From Tomocerus qinae (lineage: Eukaryota; Arthropoda; Collembola; Entomobryomorpha; Tomoceridae): a DNA stretch of 64,000 nucleotides. Below, in pieces: positions 23,890-36,350 of the stretch; positions within the stretch are counted from its first letter, which is position 1, and each line of letters begins with the position of its first letter. The notes below the pieces were generated by a model. It made no database searches, was not told where the DNA came from, and saw only the letters and a program-made list of their open reading frames with translations. Location: contig CM034546.1 of the NCBI GenBank assembly GCA_020055645.1, positions 30,132,001 through 30,196,000 on the forward strand, written 5' to 3'. The position numbers and the translations under genes were made by a program.

Positions 23890-26385
23890 TTACCCTTCTG
23901 ACTTGTTTGAATGTATAAATATGATAAGGCTCCCACGTGTTACCATGTATACATTTTTTGGTTTGAATTTATTTTTGTTTTCGAATAAAAATTCCAAACA
24001 GAAGACAATTACTCCTGCCAGAAAAACATAAAAGACGACAGCTATGTTGGAGTTTGTGAATGTCAAAGGCTGCAAATCATCATTATTAAGACAAAACCGA
24101 CATTTTCTAAACCCCTTCTTCTCAAAATATGATTTCCATTTGGAATATATTCCACTTTGGTCGATGTGAAGTAACCTATCTTTGAAATATGATTTTGCTA
24201 ACTCGAAGCTATTAAAGACCAAGCGTATTCCCTTAGTATTTCTAAGAATAGCATTCTCGGGTTTCCCAAAATACATTTGTCGACGTGGCTGGGGTACTTT
24301 TTCAGGATTCCAATTTGATTCGTCAATAAACCAGTGAAGATTGTTCTCTTTGTCAATATAGATTGAATTGGTGCACTCGGAAATGAACTGCTGCGGAGTG
24401 ACGGAGGGAAAGTTGGTGTTTATTATGTGTCTGTGAAAAATGGTGTCATTTAGTTTTATCAATTTAGACAATTGTTTGGAAGTATTTCTGCGATCTCCAG
24501 ATAATAATTCATGGTATAATATATAATCCAATTCATCAGCAAATGGCATTATCTCTAAAAAAAGAAATTTCACCTTGTATTTAAGAGTTCTACGCATCAT
24601 TACTATCTTTTGTGCAATATTCTTGTCACTGTTATCATCATCTTGCGAATTATTATACTTCGATGCACATTCGTTCATATCGTGTTTAAACGTAGAAAAG
24701 TTTCTGAAAAGGAACATCTCCACATAACATGTCGAAACCATAAGTGCCGAAAGCTCACTCTTGTTTATTAACCATTTTCCATTATGAGAACGAAATATTG
24801 TAAGTCCGGTAGAAACAATATGTTTATGATCAATGAGATCAAATATAGATTCTATTCTTTGTACAGGTGGCTCACTAATTACATCCGTGATAACAATTCC
24901 CTTGTATCCGTTGGTTATCACGATGAACATCAACAAAAGTGGGCCAATTACAAGTTTTAGCCAGAATAACTTTTCGTATTTACTGTGGAGAGAATAACTC
25001 ACTTCTAACAGATAAGCATATATAACTAATGGAAATATTAAATACATATCCCCCTTTAATCGAAGAACAGTTAGAACGAAAAAAATAACTGAGAGTGACG
25101 TCACAAGTAGACAAATCCACGTGAAAAAATCAAAAGGACGGGTAAAAGCTCTGAAGTTTTCATCGGCTTGGCTTAAAATGCTGCATGAAATAAAGTTATA
25201 ACCTTCTTCTGATGTTGGAATATATATATGTAATGATTCAAATAGAACATTTTTATCATAATCAAAACCTAACGTCTCTGAATAAAATTTTTTATCTCTG
25301 TGATCTTTACTGTCGTTTTCATATTCTTCGAGCGATAAATCTATTCGTATTCTAAGAGAGCATGGACCTTTACGCGATAAAGTGGCATTAGGTATATTCT
25401 CAATCAACAACGAACTCAAAGTTAATTCAATTGATCGTTTTGACATTGATTTAGCCTTCTGTATTGATAGGTCACACCATTGTTTTTCATTTTCATAATT
25501 TAAGTGAAAGGGGATATCGATTTGTATTGCAACTATTATTTCTCTCATGTACATATTTCTTATATGCAGTTGCCCTTTCTCGCTTGGTACGATGGATCGA
25601 GAAATACTACCTACACTTTTCACACTTTTATTATTAGAATATAATTCTAATGGAAGTAAATTTGATTTTCCACACAATTTACAAATTAGATAACAAAACT
25701 TGTCACTTTCTTCTGCAAGTAAAAAAAATTTTTTCAATTTTATATCAAATTGGGCATCAATACTTGCAGTAAAAAGAATTTCCCAGTAGGAATTCCATTT
25801 TAAGACATCATTAATTTTAGATAGGAGAAGCAAAAAATTATTTTGGTGTAATAAAATATGTACCATAGAATAGTCCGCTGAGTTATAAACACTATTTTCT
25901 AAGCGAAGTACGGAATTGTCACCGGGGGTAGGAAAAGGAATAACAAGATTTCTGGAAACGTACATTGCGAAATATATTTGTAAATCATCCGTGACATTCA
26001 AATTGACGACAATATGTGACAAACAATTAAACCGAGAGAAGAAATATGGAGGGGCAAATACTTGCTTCTTTATGAATGAACTTTTAACATCACAGACACT
26101 GAAAATGCTTTTACATGCCTTCACTCTTTCTGAAAAGGTTTGCTCCAGTAAATCGAATCTTGTCACTGCAAATGGAACTTTAATATTTGGCAGTTTTTCT
26201 AAATATGTTGTAGTCAATGCATGATTGTAATCCCATTTGTTAAATACTATATTTATATAACAATCGTGATCAACATTTACAATTTGTTCTAGCTTTGTTG
26301 GACTACTTGAAATAACATCCGGAGAGATAATTATTGTTGCAATGAGTGTGATAGTATAAGTTAGCGCAGTTAATCGACGAAAAAT
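23890..26385 (-). pseudogene. IR-like receptor, duplicate copy 2, start codon lost
   Basis: The codon aligned with the ATG of the other copies is ATT (26383-26385), and no in-frame ATG lies between it and the upstream stop. From there the frame stays open for 831 codons: signal segment, CYINIVFNKW, TSEEGYNFISC, M1, pore, M3 with GYKGIVITDV, the S2-like lobe ending in DQSGIYSKW, and M4. The C-terminal tail differs from copy 1 after about VTRGSL, where small indels change the frame and stop it early at 23890. The body resembles copies 1 and 3 but has diverged more from them than they have from each other. Non-AUG initiation or an upstream start exon cannot be excluded; the long open frame suggests recent loss or some remaining function. 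Confidence 0.75.
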
Positions 26386-27100
26386 TTTGTTGCTATTAAA
26401 TTGTAAAATGTTTGCACAATAAAATGTTTTTTTAATTCATAAAAGAATTTTTGACTTCCTTAGTAATTAATAACCATCCATAAAAATTAACAAATGAATT
26501 TTATCCACTAGAAACATCTAACAATGTAAGTCCAGCGTTCACTGGTTTATTTCCACAGACTGAAAGAGTTATTTTAAGTTTTAAACTTTAAGGACAGTTT
26601 GGACTATTTTGGTTTTATTAAGGGAATGGTGCATGCTTCAAAAAATTCAAATTGTGTTTGCCACAAATGGATTGGCTCATTCTTCTTTTCTGAAGGGTAA
26701 GTAAATAAATTACAATTCTCCTATTTTTGGAATTAAATATTTCTTTTAGGTGAAATAATGATGATGTCTTGAGTACGTTTGAAGTATTTAGGGTCTGCTT
26801 AAACACCCAACCACTCAATCCAAATACGCCGTTGGCTGTCACCAAGTGGGATTATTAGTGGGGTAGTGCAATGCTACCGCTGGAAAATGGAAGGTCAGTA
26901 GTGTGGTAAATAGCCAAAGCAATTTTTTCTTTTGCTACTACTGTGTTTGCAAATGGCCGGGTCAAAAATGGGAAACAAGAGTTCCATTTTAGCCGGCGTT
27001 TTCACATTTTACCCACCCACCCGGGCAAAAAGTTTCAGTGACCAATTTTTAGCTCCTGGAAACGATGAAAATCGATATAGATAACCACCAATCAATTGTA
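26386..27100. other. 5' flank of IR copy 2 and unrecognised sequence
   Basis: 26470-26600 matches the flank of the other IR copies (AAAATTAACAAAT, GGTTTATTTCCACAGACTGAA at 16.12 kb). Beyond about 26.65 kb the sequence is unique to this copy. The small ORFs show no family features. Confidence 0.45.
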
Positions 27101-27329
27101 TAGAAGAATACTTAAACTACCAACAATAAACAATGGTCTGTTGAATCCATATAATAATAATAATAACCCGGTTGTGATTCATCTGATTTGAAACAGGGAT
27201 ACCAATTGTTTTTGTACAAAAATATATTAATGTTTAGGAAAACACTATTAAAATGGCCAATTATTGTTCTGTTATAAAAATATGCTTTAAATATACATTT
27301 ATATTTCTGAAAATCACGTGGCGGAATAT

Positions 27330-27545
27330 AAATTAGCTTACGCCGAATAGAAAATGGCACACGCCGAAGTGGAAAATAGCCGAAGCAAAATTTTAGCCCA
27401 CGCCGAATAGCAATCCGCCAACACCGAAGTATCGGTGCTGAAGCCAAAGGAAAACAGCCGAAGTCGAAATCAGCACAGCATAAGTTGGTTGAAATTGGCC
27501 AACGCCGAAGAAAAAGTGAAAATTTGGCAGCCGAAGTAAAAATAC
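27330..27545. repeat. Degenerate interspersed repeat of CGCCGAAGT / AGCCGAAG motif
   Basis: The word (A/C)GCCGAA recurs about ten times with variable spacing (for example ACGCCGAATAG, ACGCCGAAGTGG, AGCCGAAGCA, AACACCGAAGT). No frame runs through it. It looks like a decayed minisatellite or the subterminal motifs of a mobile element. Confidence 0.55.
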
Positions 27546-27699
27546 ACCTGATCAGAGGTAATTTATACATTTTATTGCTACTGAAAGGACTACTCCAGTA
27601 TCAAGAAAATGATCGTATTAATTGCCGTTTGCAATTAATCCAAAACATTATTTGGGGACTGCCATCTAGAGCATACTTTAGCTACTTGCATACAAAATT

Positions 27700-28700
27700 T
27701 AATTGTGGTGGGAAATATGGGAAATAACGTTCAAATATTGGAATTTTGGTGCAATTTTTGCTCTATTTCCCACACTCCATTTTAATCTCCACATTTCTTA
27801 GAGAGACATAGTTTCGGATTTTCCCATTTCCCACCTCATTTTGATAGCCAGTTGGGAAAAGTGGGAAAAGTGGGAAATACGGGAAAAGTGGGAAATTTCT
27901 GGGAAATGAAAAAAAGTCACGTGAAATGATATGATTCGCTGCGGTAACCTACGGCGGCTGTTCTTTTATGCTACAAATTACCAACCAAAAACAAAAGTAA
28001 ATAATTTTGTAATTCCTCAATCCAGATGACAAGGACTGCCAATTCCATACTCTAAATTTTACTTTGGTTTATTTTCTGCTTATTAAGATCACGTAATTTA
28101 TGACCAAGTGAATAATAATTTGGAATACTCGGCAGTTGCATTAGTGTTGACATGTGAAGTGAGTAATACAAGTAATTTGATTTAATAATCACATTTTGTA
28201 ATTTGGGCTATGAATTTATACAGCGGAATAACGTGACTGCATAGGAAGCACAGTGCGCAGTGTTTTTATTTTAATATACATTAATCTGTTGCATTCATTG
28301 CATAAGGCAACACAGGTAACGATATCCCGCTGACTAAAAGCCCTAAATTATTGTAATTATTATTACGTTTACATACGTTAAAGAAAAAAACTTCAATGCA
28401 AAATTTTTACTACGTCTACAAACAACTTTCAGTAACTTACGAAATGTAAACGAGCAAGGATGACTTGAAGAGCACTAAAGAAGTCTCGTCTCATATGAGA
28501 CTGCTAGGGAGCAGTATTTATACCTTCTGTGTACTAATGTTTCATTTCCCAGTCATTTTTTTCATTTCCCATTTTCCCACCCACTAAGCCATTTTGATTC
28601 CCACTTTTCCCACTGGGAAAATGGGAAGATCCCACTTTTTGATTTCCCACCCGAAACCTTGCATGACATGGAAAACTTCCCATTAGTGGTTTTTCCCAAA
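27700..28700. mobile_element. Candidate non-autonomous DNA element with TGGGAAA subterminal motifs
   Basis: Clusters of TGGGAAAAG/TGGGAAAT at 27710-27925 face inverted clusters (ATTTCCCA, TTTTCCCAC) at 28555-28695, around an AT-rich core with no ORF. Inverted arrays of one short motif at both ends are typical of hAT-like transposase-binding subterminal repeats. I could not define exact TIRs or a target duplication, so the boundaries are approximate. Confidence 0.45.
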
Positions 28701-28719
28701 CAATAATTTTTTTGTGTCA

Positions 28720-30980
28720 GTCAAATAGTAATGCTAGTGCTTTAATCATAAACATTGATAAGAAGACATACTTACCTATTGGGACGAAACTACCATTTTG
28801 ATCACACTGAATGTGAATAGTATGTACAATATTAAAGGAGATTACTTCCAACACAATAGCCAACGAAAGATGTTCGTTAAAGCGACAGATCCGCAGAGTC
28901 ATAAAACTGTAGACTAAATGATATGTATGTGTACTTTGATTTACTTAAAAAATCTGGAATATCTCGAGCAGGTGGTAGGTTTTCTTAATTTGGAGTAAAA
29001 GTAGAGGACGTGAAAACTACCTATAAGATAGGTGCCAAAATGCCACAAAATGTACACATATAGAATAAAAATTATAATTTGAAATACAAAGTTCGTTAAT
29101 GTCACAATAACTTCTTGTAACCTTTATTATAAACTAGGGATTGTATAAGACAGTATAGCAAAGGTAGCGTGAATCAAGATGTGTACATTCAGCTTGTTCA
29201 TGTATACTACCTATATAGGTCAACATTCAGGAAGCCATTGTCATTAAATATAAATGAAAGATAGCCAAAGCGATAAAACATTAGCAAGGAGATTCTTTTA
29301 TAGGGGCCTTACAAAACTGTCATCGTTTGGCTTCACCAATTATACTATAGGGCATACAACATTCAATGGTGTATAAAGGTATGAACCCAATAATATAATA
29401 TTTATCAACGACATCCAACTTTGGGTATTAAAATTATAAAACTTGAAACAAATCATTTCCCAATTTCTGCTGTGTTTGATTCCCTTGGCCAGAGATGATA
29501 AAATACACAATCCAATATAGGGTATTTTACCGCACCTTTACTTATTGCTATTATATTATAGCATACACAAGTAGAGAAGAATACATGAAAGCAATGTAAA
29601 TATAATATGAAATAAAAACATGGTTTAAATCGAATATTGTATTTCATTCTTTTGCATGGTATTGTACAACAAGAGCACAAGTCAAATGTAAATTCAGAGC
29701 ATCAAGGGATTTTTTTATAGGGGGAATTTTTTAGAGGGCCAAAGTTTTTATAGGGGCCATAAGAAACTTGGAATAGACTGTCTCCACCAATAATGATATA
29801 GGGCATACAACATTTAAAATGTATGAGAGTGTGAACTCAATATAATGTTTGTTAAAGTCAATGCTCGGTCGGATATCAAACTTTGGGAGTTAAAATTATA
29901 AAACTTGAAACAAATTACAGTTTATAGAAAACTGAAACTTTAGGAATTTTATACATATTTTATAGCTACGTTGATAGTTTATAGGTACAAATTATTTCAC
30001 AATTTTTGCTTGAGTTCTTTGGCCACATGCAATCCAATGCAGCCAACTTTACCAGTAGCACCTTGACCTTAAATTTTGTTGGTGTCATAGCATTGAAAAA
30101 ATAGGGAAAACATAAAATCAATGTCAAATTGAAATCGATGTTAATAATAACAAAACTCATAAACTCACTAGTAGGAATAGTAGGATATCTCATTAGTCAT
30201 TTATTATACAATATTTCATAGTGTGTAATCTGTGAACAAATAATTAATAGGTACCTAAAGAAGCCATTGACTTCAACAAAACGGAGGGTAACGATAAACC
30301 TAACTGGGCACTAGTTTGTCCTGCAATTGAGGCACATAATAGGAATATAAAGATTCATATTATATGGTCTGGATTAGAATTAAATACCACAAGGTAAACC
30401 TAATAGGCATTTTCAGAACGCGTTTTGTTATTCTTTTACATTGACAAAGAAATTTAAGAAGTGAAACCATAAAATTAATTATCATGTACTGCCAAATATG
30501 TAACTACCCATATTTTGATAAAAATGGCACACATAGTCAATAAAAATTTTAATGACCTACTTTTAACAATAACCCGGGATCGAGCTTAGAAAACTTTAAT
30601 AGTTTCCGAAATTTTATCGCTCTACTGTAATATACACAAAATGTGCGAGAGAGACAATAGTAAACATGAGAACATACTGTCTTGTCTTAGGTTTATAGTA
30701 CATTATTCAATGTTGTATGCCTGTATCTAAAGTAATACTAGTGGCGATTTAAACCATTATTAACAGTTGTATAGGACCAACATAAATTTCCCCCTATAAA
30801 TAAAACACATATATCTGACTTCTTTTCACATCGTCCAACAGCATGCAGAAGAATGTGGGTATATAATACTGACTACATTGAACTCGTTTCCCCCAGGTTT
30901 TGCTCAACTAAGTGAAGTCCAATAATACATGTCTCTCTTTTCATTCCTAGAATGCTTTATCTGTCTTATATTTATACATT
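28720..30980. repeat. Duplicated non-coding flank C, copy 2 (divergent)
   Basis: It matches 16770-18540 and 39800-42600 in order and orientation: CACACTGAATGTGA, AACGAAAGATGT, ATATAAATGAAAGATAGCCA, CTGTATCTAAAGTAAT. It is more diverged than copies 1 and 3 are from each other. There is no gene apart from the exon remnant at 28775-28835. Confidence 0.7.
28775..28835 (-). pseudogene. Exon remnant, Cys-containing, with splice donor (copy 2)
   Basis: The minus-strand frame reads HIQCDQNGSFVPIG up to a consensus GTAAGT donor. This is the best-preserved of three copies (others near 16.80 and 39.81 kb). Family uncertain: the pattern resembles the first Cys segment of a thyroglobulin type-1 module, but there is no following CWCV exon in view. 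Confidence 0.4.
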
Positions 30981-31485
30981 ACTAGGCGATCACAGGGCCT
31001 CAGGTCTATAAGGTAGTAGTCTGGAGCTGGGAGAAGCTGTCATTGCCGTATATTCGTTATTAGCATTGATTTGCCTATCTTAGTGACAATATGATTATCT
31101 ATCAATGCCCTGTCTGTAGTGTATGGATTGTTCTGTTGGTCTGTATACGTGCTACGAGTTCTACCTAGCACAAGTCTGGACAATGGGATGCACATGAGGT
31201 GATAAGGTGGATTGAAGTAGACTGCTATAAGTGATTTGTCTGTGGTCACTGGCGGTCGGTTTCATGTTCCGCTCCCTCTCTGACTGCCCACCAGATCGAG
31301 TTGCGGGACAGTGTTGAGTCGTTCCGTCTCATGGTTCAGTACTCTTCACTAAGTCTCTTCGTGTAAGTCTGTACACTTAGTAAAGTTGTTCCGGGAGCCA
31401 CTGCAAGTAAGCCCTCGCGGCTTGAGCGGTAGCATAGCTCTACTAATCAATAGTAGTAGCTGTGCTCTCCCCCTAACACACAGGC

Positions 31486-31522
31486 GATCACAGGACCCAG
31501 GTCCTGTAGTACATGGGGCTAG
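31486..31522 (+). mobile_element. Helitron family B 3' terminus (variant)
   Basis: Hairpin CAGGACC-CA-GGTCCTG, then TAGTACATGGGG, then CTAG (31519-31522) before T. This is a canonical Helitron 3' end. The GC-richer 31240-31480 upstream is probably element body; the 5' end was not found. Confidence 0.7.
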
Positions 31523-31734
31523 TGCATCTACAAACAATTTTGTAAGAAGAACGGATACAAACCAATACACTGGTGTAGTAAGAGTTCAGAAAAGTAGTAA
31601 GGCTAGTAATAAGGAATAGTATTACTACTATTCTGCCATCTTACGTGGCCGCTGTATTGCCTTTAAAGCGTCCGTACACTTATAGTTTCAAGGCCAATTA
31701 CACCGGCATTTATTTGGGTTCATCACTAATATAA

Positions 31735-32165
31735 TGTACCGGTCACAGGACCCAAGTCCTGTTATAAATAAAGCTAGTGTGTATTCCGGGGCAATATTGT
31801 ACAATGGGTAGAATGTATTTCAGATACATAGATTTTCATGTTAATTCCAATTGACCTTTTCATGCATTCTCATTAGGTGGGCCAGGGCCAGAGGTACAGA
31901 TTTTAGGTTACATTGATAGAGTCAAAAAATATTACAAAACTTCGCCTTAGTACGGCCTAGGGTCAACCTTTTGTTTAGAAAGAGAATTTGGCTATTGGCA
32001 AATTACTCCGGTTACCCACCACATTTTTGACTCGGATACATTTTAATCTCCATTATACATACTGCCATCACTGGACAATGAACTATTTTAAGGCCGAGTT
32101 AGCCTTGGCCTTAATTAGCAATGTAGCGTCAAGCGATTTTTAATTAGAAAATTGAGTGTTTTTTA
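31735..32165 (-). repeat. Block shared, inverted, with 20.34-21.09 kb
   Basis: It carries a Helitron family B terminus (CAGGAC-CCAA-GTCCTG, TTATAAATAAAG, CTAG at 31774-31777) and then flanking sequence that also matches the other copy, so the whole block was duplicated after the Helitron inserted. It includes a Harbinger-type MITE remnant whose one TIR (CATACTGCC) lies near 32053-32061. Confidence 0.75.
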
Positions 32166-32793
32166 TTGTAATTTTAGCTCATCACCTGAGGAAGCGAGCT
32201 TATAGAACCGCACAGTCTGTCCGTAAGTCTGTCCTTCTGTCCCCACAATAATTTTCGAATGCAAAGACGGATATTTACGAAACTTTGCAACAATACCTAT
32301 GGATCACTGACGATCCCTATTGATTTTGGGGCAAATCGGTCTAATGGTTGCTGAGATACCGCGCTCTCACTTTGTTTCATTTTAATAATCAAAGTAGTAA
32401 ATGGGTATTTAAAAGTTCAATTGCGTTTCCTAAAAATTGTTTGCGGGATAAATTTCACTCCGCTTCTACCAAATTTAAGATTTATTTTGATAGTCAAATA
32501 TAATTTATTTTACATTTTAAAACTTTTTGATTTTTATAGTTAATAATGATCAATATTGATCTAGATAATTTGAATTACTGTAGATTTTAGTATAGTAATC
32601 ATATTCAAAATAGACATATTTCTAATATCATTCTACCAAAAATGTGCACATGGTCGCCTTTACTCAGCTTCTGTTACGGCTTGCTGTAGGTTTTGTTCTG
32701 TACTCCTGTAGTCGAAAAAGAGTAAAATTTGAACGTGAGCAGCGTCCACTCCTTTTTGGCAACAGTCCATACTCATCCAAATGGGGAAGGGGG

Positions 32794-32929
32794 CAGGGCC
32801 GCAGTCAGAAAAAATTTCAGGAGGGGCACCAAGAGAAAAAAAATTAACGATTGTTTGCGATTTTAGACGAAAATTCTTTATTTTTCTCGATTTCTGGGGA
32901 GGGGACGCCCCCCCCTCGCTGCGGCCTTG
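32794..32929. mobile_element. 136-bp MITE, hAT-like
   Basis: The ends CAGGGCCGCAG (32794) and CTGCGGCCTTG (32929) are inverted and enclose G-rich and C-rich arms (AGGAGGGGCACC; GACGCCCCCCCC). The flanking octamers GAAGGGGG and GGAGAGGG match 6 of 8, a possible decayed 8-bp target duplication. No coding capacity. Confidence 0.65.
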
Positions 32930-33638
32930 GGAGAGGGTGCAGCGCCCCTCTCAAAGTAACGTTACCTTATTCCCCAAGTTATAAATGTGACCGTTACCGT
33001 TCGCCAATATGCTATTTTAATACAAACATATTGACTCAGGCATCGAAAATCTCTTGCAACCTGCATGGTTGCTGTGGAAATCGGCCCTCGCCTCGCCCCC
33101 AAAGTAGGAGGAGCTTACGTGTTCTCAGCCAATAGAATGTCACGATCCATTCGGGGGTGTGGCTAATTGGCGGAGCTAAAGTGTGGAAATTAGCCAGTGG
33201 TCGGGGCCTGTTACACTGGAAATTAAAATTTTTTCGATGCCTATGGACCCTAGGTAGTAGTAAGATGAAATTTTAGAATATTTTTTGACTATTGGAGTAA
33301 CTCATTGAGCATACTATTATACCGTTAATGTACATCGTATATTTTATACATTGTGATGGTCGACATTATATTCAGGATTCCAAAAATGTACCACACAAGA
33401 AAATCGGGTAAGAACTTTAAAATGAATACCAAGAGTTGTAAAGCAATTTTTACATGCATTTTGATGATCATCAGATATTTCCAAATCTGAGGTACCGGGA
33501 GCTTAAAGTCCTGTTGCATACAAACGTAAATGATCTCTTGACTATCATATTCCTCATTAACTTTGTTTGGGAAAGTGCTAAAGGATCCGAGATTACTGAT
33601 AGAACACACATAAAGTAAATTCAATAAAGATTCATCGG

Positions 33639-33810
33639 AACTTATTCTAGAGGTTATATTTTGAAAATTTCACAATTTTGCCTTTGATTGGAAGATACAC
33701 CACAAAATGCAAATACAGGATTATGTATCAATTTTAAGTTTCAAAAGATGATATCTTCAAGCAAGAGACAAAAATGTGAAGTTTTCAAAGTATAACCTCT
33801 AGAATAAGTT
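33639..33810. mobile_element. Palindromic MITE-like element, 35-bp TIRs
   Basis: AACTTATTCTAGAGGTTATA begins the left arm (33639-33673), and the right arm (33776-33810) is its inverse with 2 mismatches in 35 bp. The core is about 100 bp, AT-rich. No clear target duplication, so the superfamily is unknown. Confidence 0.7.
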
Positions 33811-34615
33811 TCGAAGATTCTTTTTTACACTTACAACATGGATGTAGGACCAGTAATCTCAGATTCTTTAGGACTTTCCCAAAAAAAGTACGAATTTTCG
33901 CGATTCCCATTTACCCTCTATAATAATTTTTGCTGGTTACCTAGCAGCATCCTCATTTGTGGCAAAAACAGTCTTTTGAATACTGCACCACTGCCTTAAA
34001 TGGTGCAAAATTTGCTTTACAGAATCGAAAACTGCTAATTTTTTTGGGAATCTAACTTTTATTAAACCAATTCAAAATTCAAACATCAATGTAAATGGCC
34101 AAATTGAATTTTCCCACACATAAAGTAATAGAAACCTAGAGCGCACTGAAAACTGGAAAATTTTTCATACAGAATGCATGCATTGTTCCTGTTATGAAAT
34201 TTTTTTGTGCCTTGTAAGTCGTAGTAGACTATAGACAGCGCAGTGCATAATTGTGTACTGCCACCAATTGTTCTGTTTTGGACGTATTGGAATTTGCCTC
34301 ATTATGTGCGTTATTATGTGCTTAGCTGCCTTTTAGAATTACGGCAAATCAACACACAGAAGTACGAACAAACCAAACCTACGGAATTAGACTTTAGCCG
34401 TTTATTTATAAGGGTTATCTTATGGGTATGATCAATCTCATGGCGACGTGCGAGGCAAACAACTTTTGATCAAACAGCTCAGTGTACATTGAAGGTTTAT
34501 GCATGTTTTGACGCAATTTTCTGCGTCTGCGTATTTCCACGAAGTTCATCTTTTACATTCAAACATTATCACGGGAATTTTTCATTGCGCAGCTCCACTT
34601 TAAGATTGTCTTATG

Positions 34616-36130
34616 GGTATGATAACATTTTCACGTTCCTAAATATTGGCTTGTGTATTTGGACTGCCTCGGCATGTATTAAGTCTAATGTGTGTCGTAT
34701 ATACTTACCTAGTTTATAGTTCCAAGAACTGAACCATAAAATAACTATTAGAATTTGTCATGCACAAATAGAAATAAAGCTTTTGGCCATAAAGCTAGAG
34801 CTATACGTAATAAAAAATAAAAAACAGATATTCTTAAAACTAGTACAAATAACTAAATTATTGATAATTCATTATATTATACTAATAGTCAGAAAATGTT
34901 TAAACCAAACTGTAATTTTAATAAGTTTTCTTACCGTTAATTAACATCTATTTTATTGGTATATTATTACAATATTATGAAATTCATCTAACCAATTAAA
35001 ATAGACGAATAGAATGTAAGGAATTTTTACTGACGGAAATATCAAAAAATGCCAAAGATAAAACATTGTATCAAAACTAGGTAGATAAAATTCTAAAACG
35101 CATTTTACTCATTTACAGTCTTAAATAGCAAAAATCATTATTTAAATTAAACCGAATTTCTGACTTAAATTAGGCGCACACATAAAATTTAACTCTATTG
35201 TTGGTTCAAACTGAAAAAAGTTGAGCCAACTTGATTTTTTTAAATTTTAGTGATAATTTATAACTTTTCCATCAATTCTCATACATATTGATGATAGAAC
35301 TTTTCAATTTATTATACTATTTTTTATTATATTTTGCTATGTATAGAATATGCTTAGAATCTGTATGTTTTTTTATTTTTTTCCATACACAGATGAACCA
35401 GATCCAAATCATTTCAGTGAAAAACATAATAAATTAATAAGGCGAGTTGCACTTCTGGTGTATTTTAACTTATAGACATTCCTTGAGAGGTAAATTTTCA
35501 TTCAAATTATTTATCAATAGGCAATTAATTGAGTTTTCTAATTTATGCGACAATCAAAAAATTAAATTACCAATGTACTTTATAAGTTCTGATTGGACAG
35601 ACTTCAGACTTTCAGACAAATATTCAGAATAGTGTGACAGGATTTTGTACAACGCCCAAAGCTTCTTTTATTTCCACACCGGGTTCTATTTCCAATTCTA
35701 ACTTTGTCTGATATCCGTGTAATATAACATATTATACTGTCAATACAACCATATCCACGCAATCCACACCCAAGCTAAGCTAGCCTACATTCATAAGTAG
35801 CAAAATAAAACGTGGTCTCCTTCTTTTAGTTAATAATTGATTTGACAGTGGTTTTACAATATTTTAATTCTTTAGTCAAGGGAAATGTTTGGAGGAAAAC
35901 GAGAGTTTGCTATATTTTCGTTAATCAACATACCAACATCAATTCCATATCTATAGTAATCTTTTTTCGATTTCAAATTAGGAAAGTACCATAAATATGC
36001 CTATAATTTAATTAATCTTGAAGCAAAAAAGTATACAGCACATCGATGTATATGGCTGCTAATTATTTTTTTAAATTTTAATGTTGATTTTACGAGACAA
36101 ATGTTTTTTTATTTCCCACTTAGGATTTTC
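34616..36130. repeat. Duplicated flank E, copy 1
   Basis: It matches 42620-43320, 44258-44326 and 49792-50240. Landmarks: AGGCGAGTTGC at 35440, TTTTGTACAACGCCCAAAGC at 35646, and the block before 36.0 kb. It has neither the 917-bp hAT-like element nor the 5.5-kb DDE/SWIM element found in copy 2, so it serves as the empty site for both. No gene. Confidence 0.8.
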
Positions 36131-36350
36131 ACATTAAAGTGTTTCGTTTTTTAAATAACTTTATTCAATAGGATGTAACCTTATTTGTAAATAAGAAAAT
36201 GTAGACTGGAACCCATAAATTACTTCACATGAGGTACAAAGTATTTCTTTTGTATGTAACTTTCTTTGGGACTATATCTTTTTAACTTTAGCATTCGACT
36301 ATAACTCCTTCTCCAATCCTATTATTACCAGTGGCTCCCCACCCAACACT

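Larger units (their letters stand above)
30981..34615. other. 3.6-kb insertion in unit 2, made of mobile-element remnants
   Basis: Copy 3 reads straight from TTTATACATCATAACATTATCAC (about 42600) into flank E. Here the equivalent words are separated by this stretch. It contains two Helitron family B tails, the inverted block shared with 20.3-21.1 kb, a hAT-type MITE, a palindromic MITE and unrecognised AT-rich DNA. No ORF has family resemblance. Confidence 0.6.

Noticed and set aside
32180-32400. CTGTCCGTAAGTCTGTCC stretch as a coding or regulatory site
   Set aside because: It resembles a widespread arthropod dispersed repeat; no boundaries or function could be shown from this window.
33325-33624. 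99-codon minus-strand ORF with hydrophobic stretches
   Set aside because: Its AT-rich composition gives chance hydrophobic residues; no motif, homologous copy or splice context supports it.
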